Source: Oreohelix idahoensis
Taxonomy: Eukaryota; Mollusca; Gastropoda; Stylommatophora; Oreohelicidae
Assembly: GCA_024509875.1 (NCBI GenBank)
Contig: JAMPIV010019845.1
Coordinates: 310,001-374,000, forward strand
DNA: 64,000 nt
Reading direction: 5' to 3'
This document shows, one piece after another, positions 48,682-59,425 of the stretch (positions are counted from its first letter, which is position 1; every line of letters begins with the position of its first letter). The notes below the pieces were generated by a model. The model ran no database searches. It was given only the letters and a program-made list of their open reading frames with translations, and had not been told where the DNA came from. Position numbers and translations under genes: made by a program.

Positions 48682-50791
48682 TGTTGCATGAAAATATAAC
48701 TTATAGTAGGTAAAGCTTGACAGCTGTATAGGTGTGATGGACAATAGTGCACACGGACGTGTGATAGTGGTTCGCAAGAGAGATAGGCAGAAGGCACAGG
48801 CTGAATCAGTGAGTTCTTCATTAAGAAAACCACACACACAGCTCTTCTTGTTTTCTCTGGCGACAATATTACTCTTTTGCACACACTGTGTCACTCACAA
48901 ATAGTAGGGTAAAGAAGTAAAGTTAGATTGAGGATTTGGTAGTCTGAATTGAACGAACAATCCTATCGAGGTTAACTCAATTTTATTCAATTAGAAATGT
49001 AAATAAATCAATAAGGATTTTACAGCACATAATAATAAAGATTATCACGAGAAAACAAACTCACAACAATTTGATGATTTTTAAAGAAGAAAAAAATTAT
49101 TACACAAATAGTGCAAACAAGGATTATGAATGAATTGTGTTAGTAAAGTTCCCGGCAGGCCTGATAGGCTTTTGCTGGAAAAAATATGTGAAATACTGTT
49201 TGTGTGTAAATGAATGTTTGTTCCTTTGTTCCTTTGGTGTGAATGTTGGAAACAACTTATATCCTGGGGGTCTCTTGGAAAAATATATCGTAATCCAATG
49301 CTTGAAATTAACTTCACTGTTCGAATAAGGTATCCACAAAGGGCACAGAATCTGAACACGATTTTATAAATCCAAGATTGGGGTAACGACTTCACTGTTC
49401 GAATAATGTATCCACAAAGGGCACAGAATCTGAACACGATTTTTATAAATCCAAGAAAGGTGTAACGTATCCACAGTTGATGCGATATCCACAGATAACG
49501 AATTTGCTTCCAAAGGTGGGATGGAGGGTTAAAATGGGTGGAGTATGGTAGGGTGATGGTTGTTAAGGGTAATATCTGGTGTTGAGAATCGTTGCAATAA
49601 TTGCAGTAATTGAAGTAATTGAAATGATTGAAATGATTGAAATGATTGAAGGGAATTATTGTGACTGGTGGACGAGGACTATATGGCCACTGGCCAAAGG
49701 TAACCTCTTTTCAGCAATACGAGACAAGACTTTGCACTGCATAAATCTGTTAGACAAAACAAAAATACATGTGTAACTACTCTTCTGCTGCAACATGCAG
49801 ATTACAACAGAAACAATTTAAGCAGTGTCCAGCGTCGGCATGTTGATATCCATGCATGCGTCTCGTTCCTAAAATAGGTCAGTCCATTCTTAAACATTCC
49901 TGTCTGCTGTGAATGAATTAGCTGGCCAGTCCAGGTACATAAACAATAACAAGACTTGCTTCCTCCCCTGTCATACAAAGTTACATGAGGGTCCGCTAGA
50001 GAATCCTCCTGTGCTTTCCACCGTTCATTCTTTCCCGCGTTCATAATAATATGCTCATACATTAATGTTACAAACATTGAAAAGTAAAATGGTCATTGAA
50101 ATTATGAATGATACAAACATTGTAACATAACATCGCTTTAAAATACAAGCAGTGAAAATAACTGAATTTTCGTAAGCATTTATGATACATACATGATAAA
50201 GGAAACCCATTTATATAATACACTTAGACTCTCACCATGATAGTAATCTAGTTCATATCTATATATTTAAGCTAATTTCCTATATACTGGAATAGCAAAT
50301 ACATACCCGCTCCGGAATTTATAGATAGTCTGTAAGTTAAACTAGAGGGCACTATGTGTGTTTAACTCAAGTCTCCCTTATGCACAGTTTTACTTTACAA
50401 GACTAAGAAATGCTTCTTACTCTTCCAGTATGCTTCTCACCAGTGAAGTCTAAAAACTAGTTTCTTAAAGAAAGAATTATTTTCGATTTACCCGCTATAT
50501 TTTAAACGTTCCCACGATAGCCAAAATAGTTTGCATATTGAATGTCACTTGTACGTGCTGTGGTTCCGAGCTCAGAAGTTTTAACAATGAGGAAGAAGAC
50601 AGGCCATAAATTTCTAGACAGACGAGTCTGGAAAATCCTAACAGACCTGAACGCTGGTTGACCGTATCTTCACCTGAGTTAAGGTGCGTGAGAAACATTT
50701 TTTTCCAGAAACTTAGGATAGACAGAAAATAAAGCAATATACAGGATGGACAGAAAATTTCAAATAGGCAAATTATCTTCACTCTGCGACA
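48682..50791 (-). repeat. 3' LTR of the Gmr1-like element
   Basis: Begins TGTTGCATG and ends CTCTGCGACA on the plus strand; the termini form an inverted TGTYGCA/TGCGACA. It includes a partial internal duplication of about 75 bp (TTCGAATAAGGTATCCACAA block, twice, 49317-49450) and an AATGATTGA repeat with three units (49620-49648). Length 2110 bp. Small frames inside it, on both strands, are shared by both LTRs and have no known domain. Confidence 0.97.
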
Positions 50792-50847
50792 GATACCCCG
50801 AACTTAAGTTAGTTGCCCAACTAAATCAGAGAGAGATGATAATTTAG

Positions 50848-52692
50848 CTAGTGTGTATCATTCCCAGTGTCGTCCATTAATTCCTTCTCTGTTCCTTCTT
50901 CCGAGGTTTCCTCAGATTGTTTCTTATCTGCTGGCGTTAGAAGATGATTTTCTGCACTAATAGTGAGTTCCTCTACTGAATGTCTGCGTAAAAAATCTGC
51001 TCCTACATTTTCAGGACCTGGGATGTACTCGACCCTGAAGGAATAGACACTTAGCAAAATAGCTTCGCGTAAAGCGTTGGCTTTAGCGTATGGGACTTGG
51101 TAAATCTTAGTCCTGACAGGCTTAGGATCTAATACTTTTATATCAAACTCCAAGAGGTTGGTTAGTCCCGGTTTATCGGTGAGCACTTCTGAATATTCGG
51201 CTAACAGTTGCAATTCAGTTAATGTTTCACTGAGCTTCACATCCGTGTGTGATTCTTCCTGTTTTAGCGGGTATTCAGCATATTCGTGGGGGTCATTATC
51301 CGCTTCCATTGCAACCGCTAAGGTCAGAAGATGTGCTTGAGGAGCAGCGAGGCGTTCCATGTATTTTTTAAGTAAGTTAACATGATAAATCTTTTCCTTC
51401 CCTCGTATGGAGATTTTGTAGTTTGTTCGAGAGATTTTCTCGAGTACTTCAAATGGTCCCTGCCATCCTATCTGAAGTTTGTTATTCCCTGTTGGGAGTA
51501 ACAGCAGTACTTTCTCTCCAGGTTGTAGTACTCTTTCCTTCGCAGTCTTATTGTACCGTTTTGCATGCTTGGCACGAGCTTGTCGGAGGTTAGTGTTGGC
51601 TAATTCCCAACCTATCTTTAACCTTTCCTTTAGTTCTTGCACATATTTTGATGCAGATACAATAGATTCGTCTGCTTTCTGGTCGGTTAAAGACCTAAGC
51701 AATGCTTCCAGGGGTCCCTTTATTGGCCGTCCAAATAATAATGTTGCAGGAGGTAGACCAGTGGAGGCATGCGGCACTTCCCTATAGGCAAATAAGGCAG
51801 CCGGCAAGAATAAGTCCCAGTTTTCGGGTCTTTCTTGTGCTAATTTTCGCAGCATGGTGATGAGGGTCCCGTTATATCTCTCTACCTGTCCGTTTGCTTG
51901 TGGATTATAGGGTGAGGTGTGAATATGCTGAGTACGGAAGATCTTAAAGACTTCTTCCATCAGATGTCCTCTAAACTGCGATCCATTATCAGTGAGTATT
52001 TGCTGTGGAAATCCGAGCCTTGTGAAAATACTCACGAGAGCTTCTGCGACATGCACAGAATCAGAAGAAGGGAGCGCCACTGCTTCTGACCACATAGTAC
52101 AGGTGTCGACTAGAGTCAAAATACAGCAATTTCTCCGCTTTGTTCTTAAGAGTGGGCCTACTATATCTACAGCTACTCTTTCGAATGGAGTACCGACAAT
52201 AGGCATTTCCCCCAATGGAGCAGGGGGTGTCCAGTGCCTTGGTGCCACCCTTTGGCACTGCGCACAGGATTTCACAAATCGGATGATGTCCCCGTTCATC
52301 CCAGGCCAGTAATAGTGCGCTGCTATTCTTTGCATGGTAGCATTTTGTCCCATGTGGCCGCTAAAAGGAAGAGCGTGTCCCATCTCTAAAATTTGTGACC
52401 TATAAGTAGTTGGAACAACCAACTGGCTATGTTCTTGTCCAGTGTTGCCCGACCTACGGTATAGTAATCCCGATTTTGAATAAAAGTTTCCCTTTTTCAA
52501 CGGGTTACTGGCAAGTGGCAGTTTCTTAAAACATGGTCCCAGTGTTGGATCCTTGTGTTGAGCATCCTTAATTCCCGTGGTAGCAGGTTTGTCACTGGTC
52601 CTGGTTCCTGTTCTGTCCTCGCCTGACCTCTTGTAGTTACTGCTGCAGCTATCAGAGGTTTTCTTGGTTCCCCCAAGAACACATAGCGACAT
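50848..52692 (-). CDS. Integrase frame with truncated RT and RNase H remnant
   Basis: 614 codons, the first 40 probably not native because the true sequence enters by frameshift from gag-protease near 52575. Integrase zinc-binding HHCC: His106, His113, Cys143, Cys146. Catalytic DD35E: Asp176 (VDIVGP), Asp235 (TDNGSQF), Glu271 (QVERYNG). A GPF motif (411-413) closes the integrase. Residues 498-543 (YSEVLTDKPGLTNLLEFDIK onward) match the start of Ty3/Gypsy RT; at about residue 544 (51063) the text jumps to FRVEYIPGPENVGADFLRRH, the very end of RNase H. All RT catalytic motifs are therefore missing, in frame. The C-terminus is acidic. No chromodomain. Integrase joins cDNA to host DNA in the nucleus; it looks intact. 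Confidence 0.92.
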   Translation of the reverse strand: MSLCVLGGTKKTSDSCSSNYKRSGEDRTGTRTSDKPATTGIKDAQHKDPTLGPCFKKLPLASNPLKKGNFYSKSGLLYRRSGNTGQEHSQLVVPTTYRSQILEMGHALPFSGHMGQNATMQRIAAHYYWPGMNGDIIRFVKSCAQCQRVAPRHWTPPAPLGEMPIVGTPFERVAVDIVGPLLRTKRRNCCILTLVDTCTMWSEAVALPSSDSVHVAEALVSIFTRLGFPQQILTDNGSQFRGHLMEEVFKIFRTQHIHTSPYNPQANGQVERYNGTLITMLRKLAQERPENWDLFLPAALFAYREVPHASTGLPPATLLFGRPIKGPLEALLRSLTDQKADESIVSASKYVQELKERLKIGWELANTNLRQARAKHAKRYNKTAKERVLQPGEKVLLLLPTGNNKLQIGWQGPFEVLEKISRTNYKISIRGKEKIYHVNLLKKYMERLAAPQAHLLTLAVAMEADNDPHEYAEYPLKQEESHTDVKLSETLTELQLLAEYSEVLTDKPGLTNLLEFDIKVLDPKPVRTKIYQVPYAKANALREAILLSVYSFRVEYIPGPENVGADFLRRHSVEELTISAENHLLTPADKKQSEETSEEGTEKELMDDTGNDTH

Positions 52693-54020
52693 CCAAGAAT
52701 TACATCATAGATTGGATTCTCCATAATGGCAGCTCGAATCCATCCTTTAACAAATTTTGAATCGATATAAACGTTTGCTATTTTCAATGTCATAGGAGTG
52801 TCTCCTTTCACGGCTCCACACAGATCTACTGTCTCCGAGGTTATCTGCTCAGGTGTGACCAAATGTGAAGCGATTATACAGTCAAACTGTAATCCTGTGT
52901 CATAAAGACAGCGCACAAATTTCCCGTTTGCGATAATCTGATCCGTTACAGAATTCCGTTCTGGTTTATCACCTTTTGTTCTGTCTTGACGCTGTTCTGG
53001 TGCGTCTCCTTGTAAACACGCCGCCAAGTGCGGGCTGGGCCGATTTCTACATTCTTTTGTATTGTGCGAGGTCTGCTTACAATGATGACAATATTTCCTC
53101 TCCCTCCTCATGAAGTAAGGGGGGTTTTCCTGTGCATTTTTCGTGTTTGAGTTAGTTGACCGGTCTCTGCGTGTATCTTGCGTTGGAGCGTTTACCTGTG
53201 ATCGCTGATTTTGGGTGGGCTGGGTGATTGGTTTAGGTTGAAGTTCAGCAGGCTTCCGTTTGAAGGTTTGAGTCTCTGCTATAACATTTTGAAACCTTTC
53301 TGCTAATGTAAGGATTGGTTCTAGTCGGTCTGCCCCATGCTCCACTAGGAACTTTCTCATCTCTGGTGACATTGTTTCCTTGATTTGCTCTACCAGGAAG
53401 AGTTCATGTAATCCTTCGTAAGTCTTAGGAAATTTTTCCAAATCGCGCCACTTTTCGAGATATGATTCAATCCTAGCAGCAAATTGGCCAAATGTTTCTC
53501 CTCCTTCTTTGTGAGATCGGCGAAAACGCTTTCGGTAATTGTCGGCTGTAAGCTGAAAACGTCGTAACAGTGCTTGCTTGAGAGCGTCATAATCGTTCTG
53601 TTCTGCTGGGGTTAATTTTGTAAAAACTTCGTAAGCCGTCCCTCTTAATCCTTGAGAAAGTTTAAGATTCCACATGCTTTTGGGCAGGCCATACGATGAA
53701 GCAGTTCGCTCATATCTATCCAAGAACAGATCAATTTGTTCATTTCGCTCGCAAAATTTTTCCATTGGGAAAGTCATTGCAGGTGAGTTGAGTGCTAGAC
53801 CAGCAGAAGCGTTGTCAGGTAATGAAGCGTTAGTGGGAGAAGCGGGACGATTTTGAACCTCTAGTTCTTTGAGCCGGAACTCATGAGCCCGTATCCTTTC
53901 GTTTTCTTCTCTTTGTTTTTTTATTTCGGCCTCTATGAATGCATTACCTTCTTCTTCACTCATTCCAACCTCTTTAGTGTATTTTAAAAGACCCATCCTT
54001 AGTTTTAGTAAATCAGTCAT
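52497..54020 (-). CDS. Gag with SCAN-like capsid, CCHC knuckle and aspartic protease
   Basis: 507 codons from ATG at 54020. Residues 20-55 are a charged, likely coiled-coil N-terminus (EAEIKKQREENERIRAHEFR). Residues 85-160 fit the capsid N-domain. Residues 161-245 (NYRKRFRRSHKEGGETFGQF onward to LTLAERF) resemble the SCAN fold, which is thought to derive from Gmr1-like gag. A CCHC knuckle is at Cys311, Cys314, His319, Cys324. Protease: CLYDTGLQFDCIIA (DTG at 374-376) and YDVILGCRY. After about residue 482 the frame is replaced by the integrase frame in the -1 direction, consistent with loss of one base or with a frameshift. The rest of the frame is open. Confidence 0.92.
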   Translation of the reverse strand: MTDLLKLRMGLLKYTKEVGMSEEEGNAFIEAEIKKQREENERIRAHEFRLKELEVQNRPASPTNASLPDNASAGLALNSPAMTFPMEKFCERNEQIDLFLDRYERTASSYGLPKSMWNLKLSQGLRGTAYEVFTKLTPAEQNDYDALKQALLRRFQLTADNYRKRFRRSHKEGGETFGQFAARIESYLEKWRDLEKFPKTYEGLHELFLVEQIKETMSPEMRKFLVEHGADRLEPILTLAERFQNVIAETQTFKRKPAELQPKPITQPTQNQRSQVNAPTQDTRRDRSTNSNTKNAQENPPYFMRRERKYCHHCKQTSHNTKECRNRPSPHLAACLQGDAPEQRQDRTKGDKPERNSVTDQIIANGKFVRCLYDTGLQFDCIIASHLVTPEQITSETVDLCGAVKGDTPMTLKIANVYIDSKFVKGWIRAAIMENPIYDVILGCRYVFLGEPRKPLIAAAVTTRGQARTEQEPGPVTNLLPRELRMLNTRIQHWDHVLRNCHLPVTR

Positions 54021-54586
54021 TTTCTATATTTCTGTGCAGGTTGTTACACTCTCTCAGTATGTTACACTAGTTTCTGGGTATTACTAATATTTCTATAAAG
54101 TATTGTAATACAACAAACCAATACAACTAACTGATAATCAATTTACTAAGCCCCAGGGAGTACTATTAATTCTATGAAGTAATGTAACTCATTAATGGAA
54201 GTTTAGTATAATTGGATTTTTGACAATTCCTTATTTCTGCTGAATTAAGGTCTCATCACTTGAGTAATACTCAAGTAAAAACAATTGCCTTCAATATCTC
54301 ACACACATACACACTCTACTGCCTGTTAAATGTACCACTTAATTACCTTAGTTAACTATTTAACGTAATTAAATAACCCTGAATTAAATTAGTGACAGCA
54401 ACGTTCTGTTACTTTAAAATTATAATTGTTCTGTTCAGATACTACCAAAAGTGTCGTTGTCTAGGGCGTTATAAAATTATAGTCCACAGTATAGACTAAT
54501 AGTTCAAGATTCCTTACAGTTTCTGCAGAACAATTTAAAGACAAGATTCCCTGTAGTCACTGTGAAATAAGAATCCAGAAATTCAA

Positions 54587-54604
54587 ATCCCGGACGAGCC
54601 CCCA
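54587..54604 (-). promoter_or_regulatory. tRNA-Pro primer binding site
   Basis: On the minus strand TGGGGGCTCGTCCGGGAT lies five bases downstream of the 5' LTR. This 18-mer is complementary to the 3' end of tRNA-Pro including CCA, so tRNA-Pro would prime minus-strand cDNA synthesis. The distance from the LTR and perfect match make the assignment strong. Confidence 0.92.
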
Positions 54605-54609
54605 CTAAT

Positions 54610-56736
54610 TGTCGCATGAAAATATAATTTATAGTAGGTAAAGCTTGACAGCTGTATAGGTGTGATGGACAATAGTGCACACGGACGTGTGATAGTGGTG
54701 CGCAAGAGAGATAGGCAGAAGGCACAGGCTGAGTCAGTGAGTTCTTCATTAAGAAAACCACACACACAGCTCTTCTTGTTTTCTCTGGCGACAATATTAC
54801 TCTTTTGCACACACTGTGTCACTCACAAATAGTAGGGTAAAGAAGTAAAGTTAGATTGAGGATTTGGTAGTCTGAACTGAACGAACAATCCTATCGAGGT
54901 TAACTCAATTTTATTCAATTAGAAATGTAAATAAATCAATAAGGATTTTACAGCACATAATAATAAAGATTATCACGAGAAAACAAACTCACAACAATTT
55001 GATGATTTTTAAAGAAGAAAAAAATTATTACACAAATAGTGCAAACAGTATTATGAATGAATTGTGTTAGTAAAGTTCCCGGCAGGCCTGATAGGCTTTT
55101 GCTGGAAAAAATATGTGAAATACTGTTTGTGTGTAAATGAATGTTTGTTCCTTTGTTCCTTTGGTGTGAATGTTGGAAACAACTTATATCCTGGGGTTCT
55201 CTTGGAAAAATATATCGTAATCCAATGCTTGAAATTAACTTCACTGTTCGAATAAGGTATCCACAAAGGGCACAGAATCTGAACACGATTTTATAAATCC
55301 AAGATTGGGGTAACGACTTCACTGTTCGAATAATGTATCCACAAAGGGCACAGAATCTGAACACGATTTTTATAAATCCAAGAAAGGTGTAACGTATCCA
55401 CAGTTGATGCGATATCCACAGATAACGAATTTGCTTCCAAAGGTGGGATGGAGGGTTAAAATGGGTGGAGTATGGTAGGGTGATGGTTGTTAAGGGTAAT
55501 ATCTGGTGTTGAGAATCGTTGCAATAATTGCAGTAATTGAAGTAATTGAAATGATTGAAATGATTGAAATGATTGAAATGATTGAAATGATTGAAGGGAA
55601 TTATTGTGACTGGTGGACGAGGACTATATGGCCACTGGCCAAAGGTAACCTCTTTTCAGCAATACGAGACAAGACTTTGCACTGCATAAATCTGTTAGAC
55701 AAAATAAAAATACATGTGTAACTACTCTTCTGCTGCAACATGCAGATTACAACAGAAACAATTTAAGCAGTGTCCAGCGTCGGCATGTTGATATCCATGC
55801 ATGCGTCTCGTTCCTAAAATAGGTCAGTCCATTCTTAAACATTCCTGTCTGCTGTGAATGAATTAGCTGGCCAGTCCAGGTACATAAACAATAACAAGAC
55901 TTGCTTCCTCCCCTGTCAGACAAAGTTACATGAGGGTCCGCTAGAGAATCCTCCTGTGCTTTCCGCCGTTCATTCTTTCCCGCGTTCATAATAATATGCT
56001 CATACATTAATGTTACAAACATTGAAAAGTAAAATGGTCATTGAAATTATGAATGATACAAACATTGTAACATAACATCGCTTTAAAATACAAGCAGTGA
56101 AAATAAATGAATTTTCGTAAGCATTTATGATACATACATGATAAAGGAAACCCATTTATATAATACACTTAGACTCTCACCATGATAGTAATCTAGTTCA
56201 TATCTATATATTTAAGCTAATTTCCTATATACTGGAATAGCAAATACATATCCGCTCCGGAATTTATAGATAGTCTGTAAGTTAAACTAGAGGGCACTAT
56301 GTGTGTTTAACTCAAGTCTCCCTTATACACAGTTTTACTTTACAAGACTAAGAAATGCTTCTTACTCTTCCAGTATGCTTCTCACCAGTGAAGTCTAAAA
56401 ACTAGATTCTTAAAGAAAGAATTATTTTCGATTTACCCGCTACATTTTAAACGTTCCCACGATAGCCAAAATAGTTTGCATATTGAATGTCACTTGTACG
56501 TGCTGTGGTTCCGAGCTCAGAAGTTTTAACAATGAGGAAGAAGACAGGCCATAAATTTCTAGACAGACGAGTCTGGAAAATCCTAACAGACCTGAACGCT
56601 GGTTGACCGTATCTTCACCTGAGTTAAGGTGCGTGAGAAACATTTTTTTCCAGAAACTTAGGATAGACAGAAAATAAAGCAATATACAGGATGGACAGAA
56701 AATTTCAAATAGGCAAATTATCTTCACTCTGCGACA
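54610..56736 (-). repeat. 5' LTR of the Gmr1-like element
   Basis: Begins TGTCGCATG and ends CTCTGCGACA on the plus strand. Length 2127 bp; 17 bp longer than the other LTR mainly because AATGATTGA is present five times instead of three (55551-55596). It must contain the promoter and polyadenylation signals for the element's RNA on the minus strand; I did not resolve U3/R/U5 borders. Confidence 0.97.
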
Positions 56737-57620
56737 ATATGTACATTTTATATTTGCATTTTGACATGTATAATTTGCTTGTGGATGTACAGGTGCATAT
56801 GAGCCTGTCAACCTCATCACTGGAAATAACTTGACACATGAACCACCACTGCAAGAGCTGGTAACTGCTTCGTGCGAGTTTCCTCACAAGAAACCAACAG
56901 CAGAGATGGCCGCAGGCCCCACAGAGATCAGGGAGTGGATGATGATGTCATGTTGTGTATATTTATTATACTAACATTTAGTAAGCTTCGTATGTATGTT
57001 TATGTATATTTTAAGTGTCGCTTTCCGCTGTCCAAAAGCACTTTCATCCGACTCACTGGTGTTAAAATTAACGCTCATAGAGGGTAAAATTCTGAGGAAG
57101 ATGAGGTGGATAGAAGAGGAGGTCGCCTGATGCTCATATCAGGTGACCCAACACTCGAAAGAGGCATTTGTTGTCTCTTAGTTTGTAGTACAAGTTGCTA
57201 GCTGTCGACGCTAGACACCAAGATCACACGAGTCTTGAAGACGCTCGACAACCTTTTTAGTTACCCCAGCCTTACTTCATGGGACGGGCTACGCCCACTA
57301 CATTTGACTATTGACGAGAAGGACCAGTCCAAAGCACTTGTAGGAACCAACAACGACTGAAGCAGACGCCAGCTGACCCCACACCGGCAGTTAAGCAACA
57401 TACAAGCTCAGCCAATGGACATTTCAAAATGTTCCCTATTAACCACCAAAATTTAACATCATCCGATGAGAATAAATATCATCGCTTCTTTTTTATAAAC
57501 AGCTTTATTTATTTTACATTGTTAACCTATGAGTGATTATTAAACCTGTTTATCTGTAACTTTAAATCAATAGTTGGATTAATTACTATTGAGTGAATTG
57601 TATGTCTGCACCTGTATGAA
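56737..57620 (+). repeat. Dispersed repeat R, copy 3, right part
   Basis: Starts with the ATATG duplication and continues TACATTTTAT as copy 1 does without interruption. Shares TGAGCCTGTCAACCTC, ACATGAACCACCACTGCAAG, GAGTGGATGATGATG and CTCATAGAGGGTAAAATTC with copy 1. Non-coding. The 3' boundary is approximate. Confidence 0.78.
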
Positions 57621-57779
57621 TCATTCATTATTTTGCTCTATGCTGAATCTAGTAGGGTGAAGTCTCTAACACGCTACTCTCCTACGGACGTATCTGCTTT
57701 ACACGCAGAATTGTTTACGTTCCGCCAGGTAAACGCGATAATACCAGGTAATTATACCGGTCATACGCTTATCCATTCT
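57621..57779. other. Spacer
   Basis: No feature recognised. Confidence 0.3.
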
Positions 57780-58985
57780 CTCAAACAAAATCTATGTTGA
57801 TTAGCACCAGACAGAAACTTCTAAACTTCACCAAAAGATCGCTACAGCTACGTGCGGCGTCAATACGCATTGATCATGTAACAGAACACAAAGTTCTAGG
57901 CTTGACGATTGACCAGACTTGACGTGGACCTCCCACGTACGGAATTTAACGAAACACTTAGCTCAAAAGACATACCAGCTGGCCAAAATAAAACACTTCT
58001 TAGACGCAGACACTAGACTATTGTTCTACACCTCACATATACAGACACATCTAGATTACTGCTCTACACTATGGGATGATTGCCCTGCTTCCACCTCAAA
58101 AAGACTGCACTCCCTGCATAAGAGAGCAGTACGTCTGACTACCGATAATCGCACGATACTACACGCAAGGACACGAAAAGAACCCAAAATACTGTCCCTA
58201 AAAAAACGTCTCCTCTACAACAAAGCCAAGCTGACTCACGCAATTCTATCAAACAATGGCCCACCGTACCTACGATCATTGTTTCAAACCAGTAGAAGAG
58301 AGGGACTACAATTACATCAGTTAAGTCTGCCCAAACCAAGGATCGACCTGTTCAAAAAGAGTCTAGCCTACTCTGGAGCCTACTCGTGGAACAGCCTTCC
58401 ACACCACATAAAAAACTAACATACACAATACTCATTCAACAAAGCACTTTTTAAACACTTGATCAACACCGATTATCTACCCCCCATAGAAGCAGCCATT
58501 GTCAGTCCACATCTTATCTATATGTCAACCTTTCTTTTCCTCTTCCGCTCGTTATTGTCTATGTGAAAAATTTGTTTTATATCCACGTAATATTGCTATA
58601 TAATGTAATGTATGTGAGAATGTACCTGCATAGCACTGTACTTTTGAAATATGTAATTGTATTTTGTTTGCTTAAATGTGATGATGTGTATGAGAATGAG
58701 CAGATATACATTTTTACAGCTCAAAGATGTGTCCTGCTACAGAAGTGCGTAAGAAATTATTATTATTATTTCATTTTCCCTCAAGAATGTACAGATATAA
58801 GCGAGAATATGTTATGTAATTTGTGTATTGATGTTTAATGACACATTCAAAAATGCAGATTAATTGCTGATGAACACATGAGTGATTGTCGGGATACAGA
58901 ATGAAAGAAAAAGGGCTGGATGGTCGGACAGACCTGGGTCCCCAATTCTTTATCCTTTTAAATAAAGTTATGTCTATCTATCTCT
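57780..58985 (+). pseudogene. CR1/L2-like LINE, 3' part of RT and 3' end
   Basis: RT thumb and C-terminal region: KVLGLTIDQT at about 57890 in one frame, then after a one-base loss near 57917, WTSHVRNLTKHLAQKTYQLA, LLFYTSHIQTHLDYCSTLWD, RLHSLHKRAVRLTT and the end block SLAYSGAYSWNSLPHHIKN (58419). The HLDYC..LW and SGA..WNSLP motifs are characteristic of CR1/L2/Rex1-type LINEs. The 3' untranslated region follows, ending CCTTTTAAATAAAGTTATG then (TCTA)n. 5' truncated at about 57780. Confidence 0.85.
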
Positions 58986-58989
58986 CCTA

Positions 58990-59339
58990 CTGATTCTGTT
59001 CTTGGGTTAAGGAGGGCAAAGAAATAACATCAAGTCTCACCTCCTTCAATAGCAGACTGTCAAATACTTCATGAGTTCTGATACCATGCCACCTAATCTG
59101 ATTATATTCGAAATCATGATTTTTTTAAAATTAATTAATTAAAAAAAAAATTTTCTTTTGTTTTTTAATTTAATTTAATTTAATTTTATTATAATGTTTG
59201 TTTAATGAAAAATACTTAATTTTGATTATGACTGCATACTGTAAACGTACGCTGTTTATTACCTTTATAACGTTGCTTGCCTTCATATTAATGCTTTAAG
59301 TAACACGTGGGAATGAAAAGATATAATATGCAAGATAAA
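58990..59339. other. AT-rich spacer
   Basis: Includes TTAATTAATTAAA and a TTTAATTTAATTTAATT run at 59165-59185. No gene. Confidence 0.5.
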
Positions 59340-59425
59340 TAAGAGTGGAAGGGCAGAATGTTAGACGGGCCTGCGCGCCCAATTCTTAACCCTTCGAAAA
59401 TAAAGTTTGTTCGTTCGTTCGTTCT
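59340..59425 (+). mobile_element. Short LINE 3'-end insertion with (GTTC)n tail
   Basis: CGCCCAATTCTTAACCCTTC then GAAAATAAAGTTTG corresponds to the last 65 bp of the LINE at 57.8-59.0 kb (CCCCAATTCTTTATCCTTTT then AAATAAAGTTATG). It ends in GTTCGTTCGTTCGTTC instead of TCTATCTATCT. A target duplication is not clear. Confidence 0.65.

Larger units (their letters stand above)
48677..56741 (-). mobile_element. Gmr1-like Ty3/Gypsy LTR retrotransposon, RT/RNase H deleted
   Basis: The element proper is 48682-56736 (8055 bp), bounded by the 5-bp duplication ATATG (48677-48681 and 56737-56741). On the minus strand the order is 5' LTR (56736-54610), primer binding site, gag-protease frame (54020-52497), integrase frame (52692-50848) with RT and RNase H remnants at its end, 3' LTR (50791-48682). 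Integrase upstream of RT is the order known for Gmr1-like elements. The two LTRs differ by roughly 15-20 substitutions over 2.1 kb plus a short-repeat change, so the insertion is young. No envelope frame is seen. With RT missing it could move only with help from an intact relative. Confidence 0.93.

Noticed and set aside
48535..50077. Small open frames in the left LTR (and their twins in the right LTR)
   Set aside because: They are short, lack domains, and are duplicated only because the LTRs are duplicated. Some overlap on opposite strands.
51158..52312. Plus-strand frames inside the integrase region
   Set aside because: Antisense shadows of the retrotransposon's integrase frame.
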